From NCBI RefSeq assembly GCF_040807025.1, contig NC_090982.1, forward strand, positions 52,001,112-52,065,111: a stretch of DNA of 64,000 nucleotides. Reading direction: 5' to 3'. This DNA comes from Struthio camelus. Taxonomy: Eukaryota > Chordata > Aves > Struthioniformes > Struthionidae. Of the stretch, positions 1 through 12,530 are shown piece after piece (positions within the stretch are counted from its first letter, which is position 1; every line of letters starts with the position of its first letter). The notes beneath the pieces are model-generated. The model was given only the letters and a program-made list of their open reading frames with translations, ran no database searches and had not been told where the DNA came from. Position numbers and translations under genes: made by a program.

Positions 1-379
1 AGTCTTGATCACACCGTGCTGTCCGTAGCTGAAAAACACTTTTTTCCTTCCAGAGCAGAAAAGCTGCAAACCAAAATGTGTAAATCTACCCTTTAGCTCT
101 ATTAACACCTTCCCTCCCCCCGCCCAACCCTTTAAATACTTTCTTTTTCATCAGGCGTACGCTAAAATGCAATCTGAAAATGAGTCTCCTGGCTGGCTAG
201 GAATTTCACACACCTTGCTATTTTCCGGGCAGCATTCACTCCATTTCAGCCTTTCGTTTGCCTTATCCACATGTTACGTTATTTTAGCAACAGCGAATTC
301 TTTGGGAGTGCGGCCTCTCATTTCTGTATCTTTGTAGAAAGCTTAACATAAAGGGCTCTCAAACTAGCTTGCCTTGAGG

Positions 380-660
380 TGTTTTCACTTCATGCATGTT
401 AAATGATAACAACAGCAACTGGAATCGTGATAGCTGATGTGGCAGGTGACAATTCTTTGGGGGATTCTGGCAGGTATTATTTTACTGCCTCCTCTGCAGC
501 AGAATGTTAAGAAGGAGATCGACAACATCTGAAGAATCTCTGCCAGCAGAACATACTTTGAAAACTATTTCTTTTCAGAACTAAAACCGAGCAAGCAATT
601 ATTTATAGGGTGCCTGGCTGTTTAAACCTCCAGTTCTCTGCAGCTTGACACATGTGTCAC
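380..660. promoter_or_regulatory. Candidate conserved noncoding element
   Basis: The stretch is free of recognisable repeats and microsatellites, has balanced composition and contains clustered regulatory-type words: ATGCATG near 393, TTAAATGATAACAAC near 399, CAGGTG E-box near 444, and the TGACA/TGTCA palindrome at 646-659. This is the texture of deeply conserved vertebrate enhancers, but only a cross-species alignment can show conservation. Confidence 0.25.
646..659. promoter_or_regulatory. 14-bp perfect palindrome, TGACACATGTGTCA
   Basis: The site joins two TGACA/TGTCA half-sites, the core bound by TALE homeodomain proteins such as MEIS and TGIF, around a CATATG-like E-box centre (ACATGT). 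It closes a stretch (about 380-660) with the look of regulatory DNA. Binding is inferred from the motif only. Confidence 0.3.
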
Positions 661-722
661 CGAAGCTGGATAATTGGCAATGATTCCCCAACGGAAAAAG
701 GACAGAAAGGAATAAATAAATT

Positions 723-738
723 AAAAAAAAAAAAAAAA
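723..738 (+). repeat. Poly(A) run, 16 nt
   Basis: A simple A16 tract. No retroposed gene sequence is recognisable upstream, so it is treated as low-complexity DNA and not as a retrocopy tail. Confidence 0.9.
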
Positions 739-3700
739 GCATAGCAGTATTTCGATTGCTGTTGAATACCTCCCATTGAACTGATGGAAATGGTCTTTGA
801 ACGATTCCTGATGGAGGCAGCTGGCCAGGTTAACCTCGTCTGACTTGCAGGTCTGCATTCCAATGGGGTACAAGGATATACTGATGTTACGATTAGGGAA
901 ATACCAATATGAACCCTTGTGGGATGACAGCAAATAAACAAAAGTCAAACTGCCCAGCACATGCTTTTAAAAAAAGGAAGGTTTTTTGTTTGTTTGTTTG
1001 TGTTTACCCATTTTTATAGACAATATCTTTGCTGTAGCGAAGTATTCTGCCTTTCTGACAGCAGGAGACTTGGGAGAGGAGAGGCATAAGTGTTGCTGCT
1101 CCCAGTGCCTTTGTCAATATTGGGTGAAGGGTGTTGATTCTGACATGGAAGGACTAGCTCAAGAGAGCGTTTTTTTTCTTGAGGATGTGACTAAGCACGT
1201 CCATCTTCTTTGTACCCAAGAGTGAATAGCTCTTTCATCGGTAGTGTCATACACAAATATCAAATGCAGGCCAATAAACCGAGCTATGTGGAACAAGCAG
1301 AATATTCTAAAGTTAGATTTAGCCCACTCAGAGGAAAGATATTCAGGGGTAAGGTCATTTATTGTGCCTAGCTGCTGAATAGCATGCAGTGTAAGGAGAT
1401 CATACACTGTAAGGATATTTTTATTTTTCCTCCGAACGTTTTTTTTTTTTTGCTGGAAAAGTACTACTGTCAACACCCGTAAGCAATCTACTTATCCCAA
1501 AATAGATATAGCCTGGAAAATGGGTATTCTAAATCATTTCATTAAGCACCATGCATGTGCTTCAGTACTAATCAAAGTATGATTACGCTTTGGAGATAAA
1601 CAAGAAAGCTGAATATTTGCCATACGCAGGAGCAGAGGCGTTCAGTCTCTGGCCAAAGCACACCAAGCTTTTCATAAGCCTTCAGCTGTATCCTATAAGC
1701 TATCGTATGATCAACCATGACTTGTCATACGGCCAACACGAGTGTGTCCCTGCCAGGCGACTCCAGCGCTCTTTCATGGGCCACCTGAACACATGCAGCT
1801 TCACCACGTGACATGAAGTTCATGCATGCAGTTCCTAACGCGGCGCTGCGTCTCCAGCATACGGCCAGATGCACACTGGAGTCTCGGGGGAGAGGTTGGC
1901 AACCCGTTACAATAGCGCCCGTGTTTCTTGTCTAGCTCGTTGGCCAGAGGTTGGTCACCTTTACTGACAAAAGAGCAACTACGATAGAAAACATCAGCAA
2001 TCCTCCTTTTTTTCCCCTCCCTACATTAACGCCCGACTGTAGTAAGTGTGGAAATACAGCTATTTACCTCAGGAAAGTACAGCATGACTATATACAGAAA
2101 TTCTAACAGAAGCAAACCAAACAAGTTAACTCACAAACAAGAATGTATGTTATTAATTTGGTAGCATTCAAAACTATCGACAGACTGCAAAACAGGTCCC
2201 CTTCAGTTCCCATTTTAAATAAATGGGGACACAGCTTTCTGAAGTGCGTTGAAATGTGTTCCACTGTTTGGTTTTCTTTTAAAAGGTGTCAAAGTCGTGT
2301 TGAAGAATGAACAGCACAGCTTTCCCTCCGCAAGAAAAAAGGAAGAAAACAAACTCTGATTTTAAAACCAAACCCAAACGTTTTGTGCAGTCCAATTGGC
2401 AGAACTGCTGGAAGCTGACAGGTAAGGTTTAATATAGTAACCACCCTACCTAATATGCCATTTGTTCTGGAACTGGTTTTGATTCTGAGTTAAGAGACTT
2501 TGAAAACTGCTTTGAGCATGTGCAACATACTGTGTGGTTACACTATTTTTAAACACACCTCTCAGACAACCTGAACTGCTGGTGAGCCCTGAAGGGGCCA
2601 TCATACATCACAAACTAGCGCGGAAAGCCAGAACCAGCAAAGGGCACATGTGGGCTTTTAAAATTGTCAAAACCAAGAAACATCTACAAAATCTAGCCAG
2701 TCTAGTCAAATAGAGGTAAGCCAAGTGGGTCATGAGACTGGAAAAAGAGGAGGAACTTTGAAAAACATACCTGAACCTTGCAGGGTTGCTTACACGCCTC
2801 AGAAAATGGGTTGAAATCAGCTTTGGCCTTACGCTGGGATTAGGCTTCCCCAGAATACTGGCATGGACCAGACAAGAACATGGTCACGCTAATTGCAACT
2901 AGAATATATATACATCTTCACCCTGTGTGTGAGGAAAAAGTTACACTGAAATTACGTACCCAAGCAACACTCCTTACGGGAACCTCTTTATTACTGTAAG
3001 ACAGGTGTCAGGCAAAACAAGAGTAATCTAAGAAAGTGTTTGGTTTTTCCAAACCTGACTTAACCCTGCTTAGCTGCTACTCACATGCCTGGCGGCTTTT
3101 ATAAGACGTCAGTGATGTTTTCAAGGGCTCTGGATAGTAATTTACTCATCCTTTATTCACCAAAGTGGAAAAGGGACTTTTCCTACTTCTGTTTCCTACC
3201 TAGCAGAAAAGGAATTACAGGACATCATCGCTCCAGAATGGGACCCAATACACCAATACTGGATCATTCATATGAAGGAGAGGTACGGAAGAGACCGCGT
3301 TAAAACAAATAAATAACCTTAATCTCAGCTCAGTGCAGTTCATGAAGTATAGACTCAGGTGGTTTAAAGTAAAATAATTTAGCTCTGCAACTTAAGCCTT
3401 CTGAAACCTTTCACGTGCATTTTGCGGAGACTTTTGTAAGTCCCATGAATAAATATTTGGGAACTTTAAAAAGTGTCTCTTACAGAAACGACAGAGCTAG
3501 GGAACTTGCTCTTTGTACTCCACAAAGCACAGTGTTCGCTTGCTCTGCCTTTCTGCTGACTCCTGGAAAAAGACTCAAAGCTCTGCTAGAAGAATTGAGG
3601 ATTCAGAGAGGGGTAAATACTGGCTTTGTGACAGTGAATGGCACAAATATTTGAAACTCTCTGCCCTGTCGGCACTTGTCTAATTCGCTTTGCCTAGTCG

Positions 3701-4262
3701 TTGCCAAGCAGCTAGTGAGCGGGCATGATGGGCATTCATATGACATACCCATCCTTCCTGAAAATACTTTTTTATCTAGATTTGTCCTCTTCTGAATACG
3801 ATAACAAAACCTTGCAGCAGCAGTCTTAACACTATTCATACACTAAGTCAATAAACGTGTCAACCCTGTAGCTGACCACTGCCCTTTTTATTCATCACAC
3901 TCTGAAAAAAAAGAGATGTTTTTATCTAACTGGAACAGAAATAAACACTGCTGCAAAGGCTGTAAAAAGTTGGTTTATACCTGGAAAGGATTACCTTGAC
4001 TATATAATTAAAAGAATTAAAATTAAGTCCTTCTACCGGTACTGAATTAGGCTTTCTTGGCTTTCTGATGACATTAATCTATGTATTTAATTAAGTAACA
4101 GATGTCTTTTAGAGACATTGAGTTAACAACCGAGCAAGTGAGCATGCTGCTCTGGGTATTAACTTCCTTTGCTCCCTCGCCCGCCTCAAACCTATATTTC
4201 TAAGATGCTAATGGTAATTTGGAATCAGTGCTCAAATTTTAAGTTAAAAGCGATTGGTAGCT

Positions 4263-4278
4263 ACCTAGCTAGCTAGGT
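4263..4278. repeat. 16-bp perfect palindrome of AGCT/CTAG steps
   Basis: ACCTAGCTAGCTAGGT is exactly self-complementary. It is simple in composition and may just be a tetranucleotide slip. No function is inferred. Confidence 0.8.
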
Positions 4279-4534
4279 TTACAGACAGAGAGATACAGCA
4301 GCACAATACACGATCGTACTGACAGATGTGATCACTTTTCTTCACTGTTCAAGCCACTTTGGATGGAACAGCACATGTGTAAACCCAAGAAGTATTTTTG
4401 ATGTTACTGTCAAAGCTCATGCGGACTAGAGCACTTTCTGAGGGCACAAATAGCATTGTGTCTGATGCCAGAAGAGGCCTCTAGAAGAAGGAGCAGAGCT
4501 GCAGGTCACCAGGCAGTGACTCACTCCTCGCCAG

Positions 4535-4535
<1 letters not shown>

Positions 4536-4565
<30 letters not shown>

Positions 4566-4592
4566 TTTTTATATATATATATATATATATAT
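4536..4592. repeat. (TA)n microsatellite with a T-rich interruption
   Basis: Two TA runs are separated by a short run of T, so the whole tract is nearly self-complementary and could extrude as a cruciform. Such tracts are length-variable between individuals and are often assembled wrongly. Confidence 0.95.
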
Positions 4593-5571
4593 CCTCACCC
4601 TGAGTTGTTGCAGCTCCCACTGATAGACAACCAACCTAAGGCAAGCCACAGCTAATGAAATAACCCAGGCCTCGGTGAAAGTCTTTGTACATACAAATAA
4701 TATCCCATTAGTTGAAATAATTTTCAGCTAGAATAATCCCCTTTCCAAACAGAGAGGCTTTGTTACAGATTCATGGGAAGATTTTCCTCTATTTTTAGCT
4801 GCTTCACGACAGTTTTACACTGATACAGCTCTTTATCTCTCACCCACAAGACAGAGCCAAAAGCCCCTTTGGTCAATTCTACATTTTATTAGATGTGGGA
4901 GACAGATAGGCAGTCGACTGGCAAATTTTTGTTGCAGTACCCTCCCCCCGCCCCCGCACTCCACCATCACAAGCCACTTCCCAACGACTGCTTTCTGACG
5001 GGTGGAGAGTCCTTTCTACTAGTCTCATGTCCTCTATTTAAGCCAAATCTAGACAATAATGCCAAAATTTAGAAAATGTGCTAAAATTTTAATAGCTATT
5101 TTTTTTCCCCATGTGCCAGTGTGGACAGAATCTAAAACACTTAAAAATATGTCTGCTAGCCATTTCAGGAAAACGCCTTTCTAATTATACAAAGCAAGTT
5201 ACCATTAATACAGCTCACCACAACTCCACCATTAATTAATACTATGGTGTTAGGAGCATTTTTACATGACTGTTTGCCTTCCTTCAAACGCTGCTAGGCA
5301 GCCACCAGAAAAAAAAAAGCAGCCTTTTGGCAAACAAGCAATAAGGATGCCCGTAACTGAAGAAATATCCATAGCTTTGTCTTGTTTTTGATGGTCATGC
5401 ATCCTTTCCCTGCTCAGCTCATCACCTTGCCTTATAGCAAAGATGATCTTGATAGTCTCTGTGAATGGTAAATTGAGTCCGTGACCACTGCCCTTGATCA
5501 AGCTTTCTAATTAGCTTTCAACTGATGAAAATACTGATGAATCCGATTGATAGTATACTTTAAAAGAAATC

Positions 5572-5609
5572 ATTCATATAAGTGGGTAAATATTCATATA
5601 AGTGGGTAA
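5572..5609 (+). repeat. Tandem duplication, 20-bp unit, two copies
   Basis: ATTCATATAAGTGGGTAA occurs at 5572-5589 and again at 5592-5609, identical over 18 bases. A short, recent slippage-type duplication is likely. Confidence 0.95.
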
Positions 5610-5650
5610 TGCTTCAGACTTTTGATCTCAAGTACAAGGTTTTTCACACA

Positions 5651-5730
5651 GAGAGTCCAGTAGATGTCAATGGATTACTCCTGAGAAGGACATTAACCCA
5701 TGTTTGTAGAAGGCTGCAAGACTGAACCGC
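5651..5730. repeat. Fragment resembling an ancient sauropsid interspersed repeat
   Basis: The words 'gatgtcaatggattactcct', 'cattaacccatgtttgta' and 'ggctgcaagactgaacc' appear in the same order as in a repeat I know from turtle and crocodile sequence ('gacttcaatggaactactca', 'gttaagcatgtgtgtaag', 'gtttgcaggatcggggcc'). I cannot give a family name with confidence. The fragment is noncoding and very diverged. Four more possible members occur in this window near 9832, 14130, 47757 and 50575. Confidence 0.35.
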
Positions 5731-6139
5731 ATGCACCCACCATGAACTACCCTACTCCATCCTGAAAAGTGACTCAACTTAGGAAGCAGACCTGAGGAAA
5801 CGAAGAATTTTCACTCAGTTCAAAACAATACAAAGTGTAAAAGGCAATGGTTCCATCTGATAGAAGAAGTTATCAAAGCTTCTGTACCTTAAAAGTTTAT
5901 CTTCTGGAAATTACTGCTTACAAATTGTTATACCTGACACTTAAACAACGTTTTAATGGCTATGGGAACAGTGCACTTATCCAAAAACTCCAATAGCTTG
6001 TTTTTTGATAGACAGTGAAAATCAGCATGAGTTTGGGAGCGTAACATATGGAATTAGTTGCCAGGGGAGCCATCATAATAAATAACTTGGCACTTTAAAA
6101 AATAGCGAAACATTTTATGGGGAAAGACTGAATTGAAAC

Positions 6140-6268
6140 TGAATATTCAAAACCCGTCTGGATGTGATCCTGGGCAATATGCTCTAGGTGACCCTGCTTG
6201 AGCAGGGAGGTTGGACTAGATGATCTCCAGAGGTCCCTTCCAACCTAAACGATTCTGTGATTCTGTGA
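6140..6268 (+). mobile_element. CR1 LINE, avian-type 3' end (5'-truncated)
   Basis: This is the last part of a CR1 non-LTR retrotransposon, the dominant repeat of bird genomes. The sequence shows the typical order of a CR1 tail: an opening like 'attcaaaacccgtctggatg', then 'gctctaggtgaccctgctt', then 'ggttggactagatgatctc', then 'aggtcccttccaacc', ending in two copies of the octamer ATTCTGTG (6252-6267). CR1 elements end in such an octamer repeat instead of poly(A), and most copies are heavily 5'-truncated, as here at about 130 bp. It carries no usable open frame and lies sense on the plus strand. The match to the avian consensus I remember is close, so this is the youngest recognisable repeat in the window and the main evidence for a bird genome. 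Confidence 0.93.
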
Positions 6269-6540
6269 AAACATAGGACAGAAAAGGGGTTAAAGTGAAT
6301 TTGAACGGCTAAGAAAATTTGAAAGTGGTTTGTTGGCCCAAATTGCCTTTTGCTGTCCAGCAATTCCTTCTGTCCTTTGCAGCTGCTTGTAAGCCTTTCA
6401 GGCTAATCTCATTCCTATTGCAATATAAAATGAGTTATAGAAAGATATTCCAAATCTTTTCAGAAATAATTCTGGTGCTGCTATAGCCTGCAGTTCCCCA
6501 TAGCCTATTTCTTACTTCCTCTGTTAGCATCCAACAGAAA

Positions 6541-7016
6541 GTGCAGGAAGCAAACCTGCGTCGGGCAGCAGTGAGGGCTGGCTGCTCCCTCGTGGAAGGG
6601 CGAGCCAGGAGCCGAGGGGACACCAGGGCCGGCAGGGCAGGGCCCTGTCTCGCAGCACCTCAGCGAGGAGGGCAGGGCACATCCAGTGGGTGGCCAGGTC
6701 CACCCAAGAGGCCAGAGCATAAGGCAGTATCATGGGGATGAGGTAGGGCCAAGGTCAAGCCGGGAAGTCAATCTGCAGGTCTGGGTCAGACATAGCCCTG
6801 CGATGGGCAGGCTGGGCAGATGCCCAAGGGTCAGGGTCAGGAGCAGGCCCGTGGCCAGGCAGGGGCAGGGCTGTGGTAGGACTGGAGCCGGCATCGCTGC
6901 GGCGTTGTGGGACAGCGACTGACGGCCCCCGAGCTGGGCTGAAATGTGGGCGTGGGGCCTGGCGGGGGGGCGGGACACAGGGCCAGTAAGGCCCTCCAGT
7001 GCCTTCAAGGCTTTGA
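6541..7016. other. GC-rich block, unclassified, possibly a decayed minisatellite or repeat insertion
   Basis: About 475 bp of strongly G+C- and G-rich DNA sit abruptly between AT-rich flanks, starting some 270 bp after the CR1 tail. The plus strand is built from short recurring words such as GGTCA, GTCAGG, GGCAGGG, GGCCAGG and GGGTCAG at irregular spacing, which suggests a degenerate minisatellite or part of an unrecognised repeat. Several CpG dinucleotides occur near 6880-6910, and a run of seven G lies near 6963-6969, so G-quadruplex formation is possible. Open frames of 60-100 codons exist on both strands, as expected when stop codons are scarce, and none has a recognisable domain. A small CpG-island promoter is an alternative but no transcription unit supports it. 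Confidence 0.5.
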
Positions 7017-9425
7017 CAAATTGCTCCAAAAACTGTGGGAATTCATTAACAGAAGTTTTACATTAAATATGCATTGCACCGATTTAGCTGGGAAGTTCTG
7101 CTTTCCCCTCTCCTTCCAAAATAAAATGTAACTGATTGGTTAGCCAAACAACAAAATTAAAGAAAACTAATTAAAATTGCCACATCCATTTTCATCAATC
7201 TCTTAAGAGGAATCAGAGCTCCTGCCTTTTATGTCGTGACCATGTCAGGTTGGTTTTTGTTACCATTCTTATGAAATCTTCATCCATCTCATGGTGTTGG
7301 ATATAGAAGCAGCAAAGTTGCACAAACACTAAGAAGCAGCAGCAGGATACTTGAGGAGAAGAGCATTACAAGCTCTCTCTTCTTTTTCTTGCTATTACTT
7401 CGCAGAAATCAGTACGGATAAGCAAAAGCTACCTGCATGTTTGCAGAAAGCCACTAAGAAATTAAACTATAGCACCTCAAGCTCCTATCCTTCAGCCAAG
7501 TCTATTACAATAGAAGATGAGCCTTCCCAATAGGAGAAAGCTATAAGGAGATGTCAAGCTAATATTTTTGGTTTAACTTTGAAGATGAAAACTAATATTT
7601 TCAATCTTTTGAAAGACTTTGCTATCATCGGTCTTTACTGCTCAGAAATGTGACGCGCTTGTCCTCTGGGTATGAGAGGTTTCTGAAACTTTATTTAGAA
7701 AATACTCAGGAACCTTTCTGACTCCTATCCCTTGTGCTCCACTACTACTTTGCTAGCATTCCACCTTAACAGGCTTACACCCTCTGTCAGCTACTCCATT
7801 TATCATATGCTAGACATTATCTTAACACGGGAAGAAAGAAACACAGTAAAAAATAGAGCGTGGAAAGACTTATAGTTGGTTATGCTAGGCAAGCTTTTTT
7901 TCAACGGTCATCTGCTTCTACACCCTTTTCTGAAGACTGATTGTATTATAGGGTTGGCACTAAGTAGTTAACATGTAAGAGCTGTGCATCTCTCTAAAGC
8001 TACAGAGTGAGGATCATACACAGGTTGGGTTTACAGTGCATAGTTCTAGCTGAGCTATATACATACAGCTGGTACTATACACTGGTGATTATATATTGCA
8101 TGTCTCAACACAACAATTGTTTGTTAAGATTCTCTAGCACGAAAACAAACTGAACAGTACTAAGTTGACTAAATATTTATCTGCCAAGCTATACACAGTA
8201 AATGTAGGGCCTTGGAAATTACAGTGTTATCATCAAATCAAGCAGCTCCAAAAGGCTGTGGATTTCCAATACAAGCAGCCATATCAGAAAGCCCAGATTA
8301 TTAGGCAATCTCTAGTCTCAGCTGCTTAACCTTTAAAAAAAAATCCAAAATATGAATTTTCTCAGCAAACAACCCATCGTTTCCAAACCTTTTCATCCCA
8401 AAAGAAAATTTCACCTCACACAACCAATTTGTATGTATACTTTTTAAAGCTGCAAATGCCACAGCAAAACTAGACTTTAGACTTTCCTGAAGTATTGGAA
8501 AAAAATTCCTGTGAGCTGCTTCTTTTGTGCAGACGCTTTGTTGGGTTTTGCAGTTCTTTATTTACTTTTAAGTCTGGGGAAGCTCGCTGCACAGCTAAAC
8601 ACATTTTGTGATACCAAACTAACAGAAACATTAGAGAACCACAGGGGTCATTGCTTATTTTTTGACTGATGATTGCATGCTTTTGTGCAGATGGGCCAAA
8701 CTGGCATTTGTAGGCTATGGTGATATGACAAAACTACTTATTTTAAAAACTGGATGTCACACATATCTGTCATTCTTGGTATTGATTGTGGTCAGGCACA
8801 CAGATGGATAAAGAAGAAAATTACTTCATTAAGCTGGAGGAAGGGGACAAGACACACAGAGCAATTGTATTGCCTTTATTGCCTATTACTCAGGGGACCC
8901 TAGGAAATATTGTTACATCTGTTCAAAATCCTTTACAATAATTGCTGATATTCTAGCAAGACAAAGAAACCTGCTCTAGCCAATAAACAGACTATTGCCC
9001 ACGTACATTTTTGGCATGTGCATGGACTCAACCATTCAGTAGCCAGAACCTGTGAACAGGAAATATATCTGTTACACATATAACAGAGCAAAGTGCTTCT
9101 CATCAGTAAGGAAGCTGGGACAACTCTGGGGCAGGCTTTTTTTTTTTACATGAAAAAGCAAGGTAACAGCAATAAGGAAGACAACAAATACAGCCTTTAG
9201 AGTCCTGCTTTGCTGGTACCAAGTTACACCCAGTATCAGGTAAGTGAAACAAAGCCAACCATTTCATGATGCTGAAAGACTCATTGGAGCCTTTTATTGC
9301 TAAAACAGTTGGAGATTAAAATTTTAAAAGTAACTTGAACTAAACAAGGTGTATTGAATAGATTTAGCTCCTACGTGTAAGTCAGAAAAACACAATAAAT
9401 ATTTATCAAGGTTTTTCTGACCTAG

Positions 9426-9599
9426 ACAATGTTGTCTATCAAGATATGTGGCAAACGGAGATACCGAGGCATTGAATCTGTGCACAGTCTCAGTATTAAC
9501 AGCTCTTCTAACGCTGAGAGTAAACCAACGATCTCTGAAGACAGCAAGATCATCAATGTCTCCATCACTCTTCAGTCACTGACCTGTCAGCTGTGGAAG
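9426..9599 (+). other. Exon-like segment, 174 bp, open in one frame
   Basis: The segment is preceded by GGTTTTTCTGACCTAG, an acceptor-like pyrimidine stretch with AG, and followed by GTGGAAG|GTAATG, a donor-like junction. The frame starting at 9426 is open for all 58 codons; its in-frame upstream neighbour is the TAG of the acceptor itself and the next stop is 9609-9611. The predicted peptide is Ser-, Ile- and Thr-rich and resembles no family I recognise. A 174-bp length keeps the frame. Random DNA produces such segments occasionally, so this is a hypothesis for RNA evidence and is not a called exon. Confidence 0.2.
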
Positions 9600-9831
9600 G
9601 TAATGAATTGAATTACATATTTTGATGAAGATTCTAGTCTACAGGATGGTCCAAGTGGGAGTAATTTAAGACATCCATGGTGCTCCCACCAAAGCCAAGG
9701 GATATGAGCATACGTATTCTGTCACAAAAAGAAAATGCGAAAGTCAGGATGCAAGAGACCAATCTTCACTGTCATCAAGCCTTCATACCTAAACTTCTAC
9801 TTCCACTGGATCATAAGTGCCTCTGTTTTTA

Positions 9832-9890
9832 AGAATTAAATTCTGCCCTCTAATGTGAGCGTACAGCTCAGTGGAAATTGATGAGCCAGA
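9832..9890. repeat. Fragment resembling the same ancient sauropsid repeat
   Basis: The segment opens with 'attaaattctgccctc', a phrase typical of the old turtle/crocodile repeat ('aaattctgccctcagttaca'). It continues with 'gctcagtggaaattgatga', where the family has 'ctccattgacttcagtgga'. Only about 60 bp can be followed. It is noncoding. Confidence 0.3.
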
Positions 9891-12530
9891 GACCTTAGCC
9901 CTAGGCACCACTGATGACCAGAAGAAAATAGCGGTTATTCGCATAAGGCTATCGTGCTTCCGGTATGTGTACCCAGAAATCTCTTTTCATGTGAGTGTTC
10001 CTTGTTCAAAATGCCCTTGAGGTGGCCCTTTCCTTTGCTGTAGATGCACCACTGAAAATTAGAGTTGTGTGTGTCATTATAAACTACATTTGGAGGCACT
10101 GGGAATGCTTTGCAGAGAGTGAGCAAGATTCCACAATTTCATTCAAAGATTGCTTGAAAGGTCAGAAATAGAAGGCCAACCTAGAGAAGAAAAAGAGTTC
10201 AGCTGTGAGAGATTAACAAGGTGCCTAGGAATATCAATGAGAACATAGATACTCCTTTCTGAAGTCAACTGGCATTAATGACCAACGGATTTTCTTGGAG
10301 CTTGTATTGTTTCGTGGAACTGGACACAGGCTAAGAAAACAAACTTGTTTTTGAAGGCAGCTTGAAGTATCAGAGTGGCACCCAATTTAAAGCTAAATAC
10401 AAAGGAAACTCCTCAAATAGCTGTGCAGTGCATTACATTGAAAAAAGACTGCACTGTACACACACATGAAACATTCTTCCCTAGCCAGTAATGCAGATAT
10501 CAAGGGGGAACTCTGTAGTACTGTCACTATAACTTTGACACCCTGCTCATCAGTGAGCCGTCATAGCTCCTCCTCAGTCCCTCCCTCCTTCTTCCTCTTG
10601 CATTTGCCTCTCGTTTCTAACCCTGTAAGTTGTTCTCGAAGCATGTAAATCTTTTTCTTTCCATGCCCTCCAGCACTCAGTGCTGTTCTGTTCAATAAAA
10701 CGGTCACTATTACAGGTGCAGCTTTACTGGAGGCTTTAAACCCTCAGCCTTCAAACAACTTCAACTGCCTCACCCATGGCGGCTCCCCCTCAGGGCAGGG
10801 AGACTCACTGTGAGGTGGACAGTTTATCTGTCTCCCATGTGGTAGTCTGCATGGACATACACACCCCGAGTCCCATACAGAAAAGACAGACAGCTGTCTT
10901 CATTTGTGTGCAGATGCAAGATCTTTGATTGCCTTTCTCTTAAAGAAATAAATGTGTACGTAGCTATTACCTGAGTCTCACATATCCCTGTTTTACAAGT
11001 GGTTGGACTCCTCTAGACCCCTGGGTCTCAAGGGGCTCAGGCTGTCGCCAAAACCACTGCTCTGAAACCCAGCGCAACATTCAAATGACTGAAGCCTCCT
11101 TCCTAGTTGTTCAAAAAGAGAGTTAACATATGATTCTGAAGCATGCCACCACAGCAGCTATACTGGCTTTTAATGAAAGAAGAGTCTGCTCCTGCAACAG
11201 TGAGCTGTACGCAACAGACACTACTACGGGAAAGCAAAAACCAGAAAGAGACAAAACAGCAAGGAGATGAACAAAAGCAAAAGGGACGGTCCCACCAACC
11301 TTCATAAGCTGAAGGACATTTTCAGAAGTTTCAGAGAGTTTAAGTCAGCAGGAAATGGAAAATAACTCACCTTGATATTGCAGGCTCCTAAGGCCTTCAC
11401 CCAGTTACTTTCTTACTGAACTTTATGTGCTGGATTTCTGTAGAGTACAGACCAAAATTTTAGCTGTCAGAGCTCTTGCAAAGATTGGCAGAGAATCAGT
11501 TAGGTGAGATATGCTCAGTTGGTCCTAATATGCTCTGTACTACATAGAAAAAGAGGGAGAAAAACAAAACAAAGTCCCTGTGAGCCTCACCTGAGAGAAA
11601 CCCATTCATGATGCTGTCTTTAAGTGCAGGAAGTGATTAACGAAAAGCTTGTGTCAGAGAGCTCATAACTGAAATGAGTCTTTAGTACCACACCAGGTAA
11701 GCTAAGAAACATTAGAGCAAGAAACTTGTAAGGTGAGAGAAGCATTTCTTTCATTTAGGTTGCTGATGGCATATCTCACCCATGCAAAGAACTTGCTCAG
11801 AACTTGCAGAGATCCATATTTCAGTCCAAACCTTCAGTGGCCACTCATCTTACAGTCTAGTGATGAATATGGCCCTTAGTACGTCTACTACAGATGTGCT
11901 AAAAAATTCTCTTTCAATCACCTCAGAGGAGTGCCTCGCCCACCTGATACTCTCTCCCTAGCTGCTGTGAACCTCTGAGGTACTAGAAGAGTAAGAAAAA
12001 GCCCTGTGCCACGGGGAAATCTTTTCTGATCTCTATAGGTACTTGGCCAAAACCCTGTATGCGAATTAATCATTCTTTTTAGCTGTTCTAAATTCAGCAC
12101 AGATCCACAGTTGTGACTGTGTTATGAGAACACAGGCAGTCCTCTTCTCATAGTTCAAAAGGCACGAGGACGTAGAGACGATTCGTAAGCTCAGATTCAG
12201 GATGAGAAGAGACGACTAAAACTTTCCAGTTCAAACTCAACTTAAGTAAATAAAGATCTTATTTAAAGATGGCAAATAGCGCCATGCAAGTTATGCCACC
12301 AGTGCACCACATTTCAAGGTTAAATTTTTGTTCAGGAATACGTTCCACAAATAATTTTTGGCAGTGATGAAGGTTAGATAAGTGTAACTTTGCTGGGTAA
12401 TATATAGTTAAAATAAGCTACTTAGTACTTCATTTACATCAGTAGCTACTCCTCTTTACCATTAAATAACTGGTTACTTGTCTTTTACGACAATCTTCTA
12501 ACTAAATTCAGTCATGCTTAACTGGTTCAT

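Larger units (their letters stand above)
1..4535. other. No gene seen (start of window to the TA microsatellite)
   Basis: AT-rich unique sequence. The longest open frame is 105 codons (1159-1476, minus) and carries no recognisable domain. Apart from the candidate element at 380-660, a poly(A) run, a TTTG-rich stretch near 981-1006 and a 16-bp palindrome, I see no structure. Confidence 0.6.
7017..12530. other. No gene seen
   Basis: Unique AT-rich sequence between the GC-rich block and the GATA palindrome. It holds the exon-like segment at 9426-9599 and a repeat-like fragment at 9832-9890. A minus-strand donor-like AAG|GTGAGT (near 11370) has no open exon before it. Confidence 0.6.

Noticed and set aside
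723..738. Poly(A) run as the tail of a processed pseudogene
   Set aside because: The upstream sequence shows no gene-like frame, and birds have few processed pseudogenes because CR1 does not use poly(A) tails.
11371..11460. Minus-strand exon-like segment with acceptor CTGTACTCTACAG and donor AAG|GTGAGT
   Set aside because: All three frames contain stops; it could only be a noncoding exon and nothing else supports it.
11585..11605. Minus-strand fused splice motif TTTCTCTCAG|GTGAGG
   Set aside because: The pyrimidine tract is short and such motifs are expected by chance; weaker than the two plus-strand sites reported.
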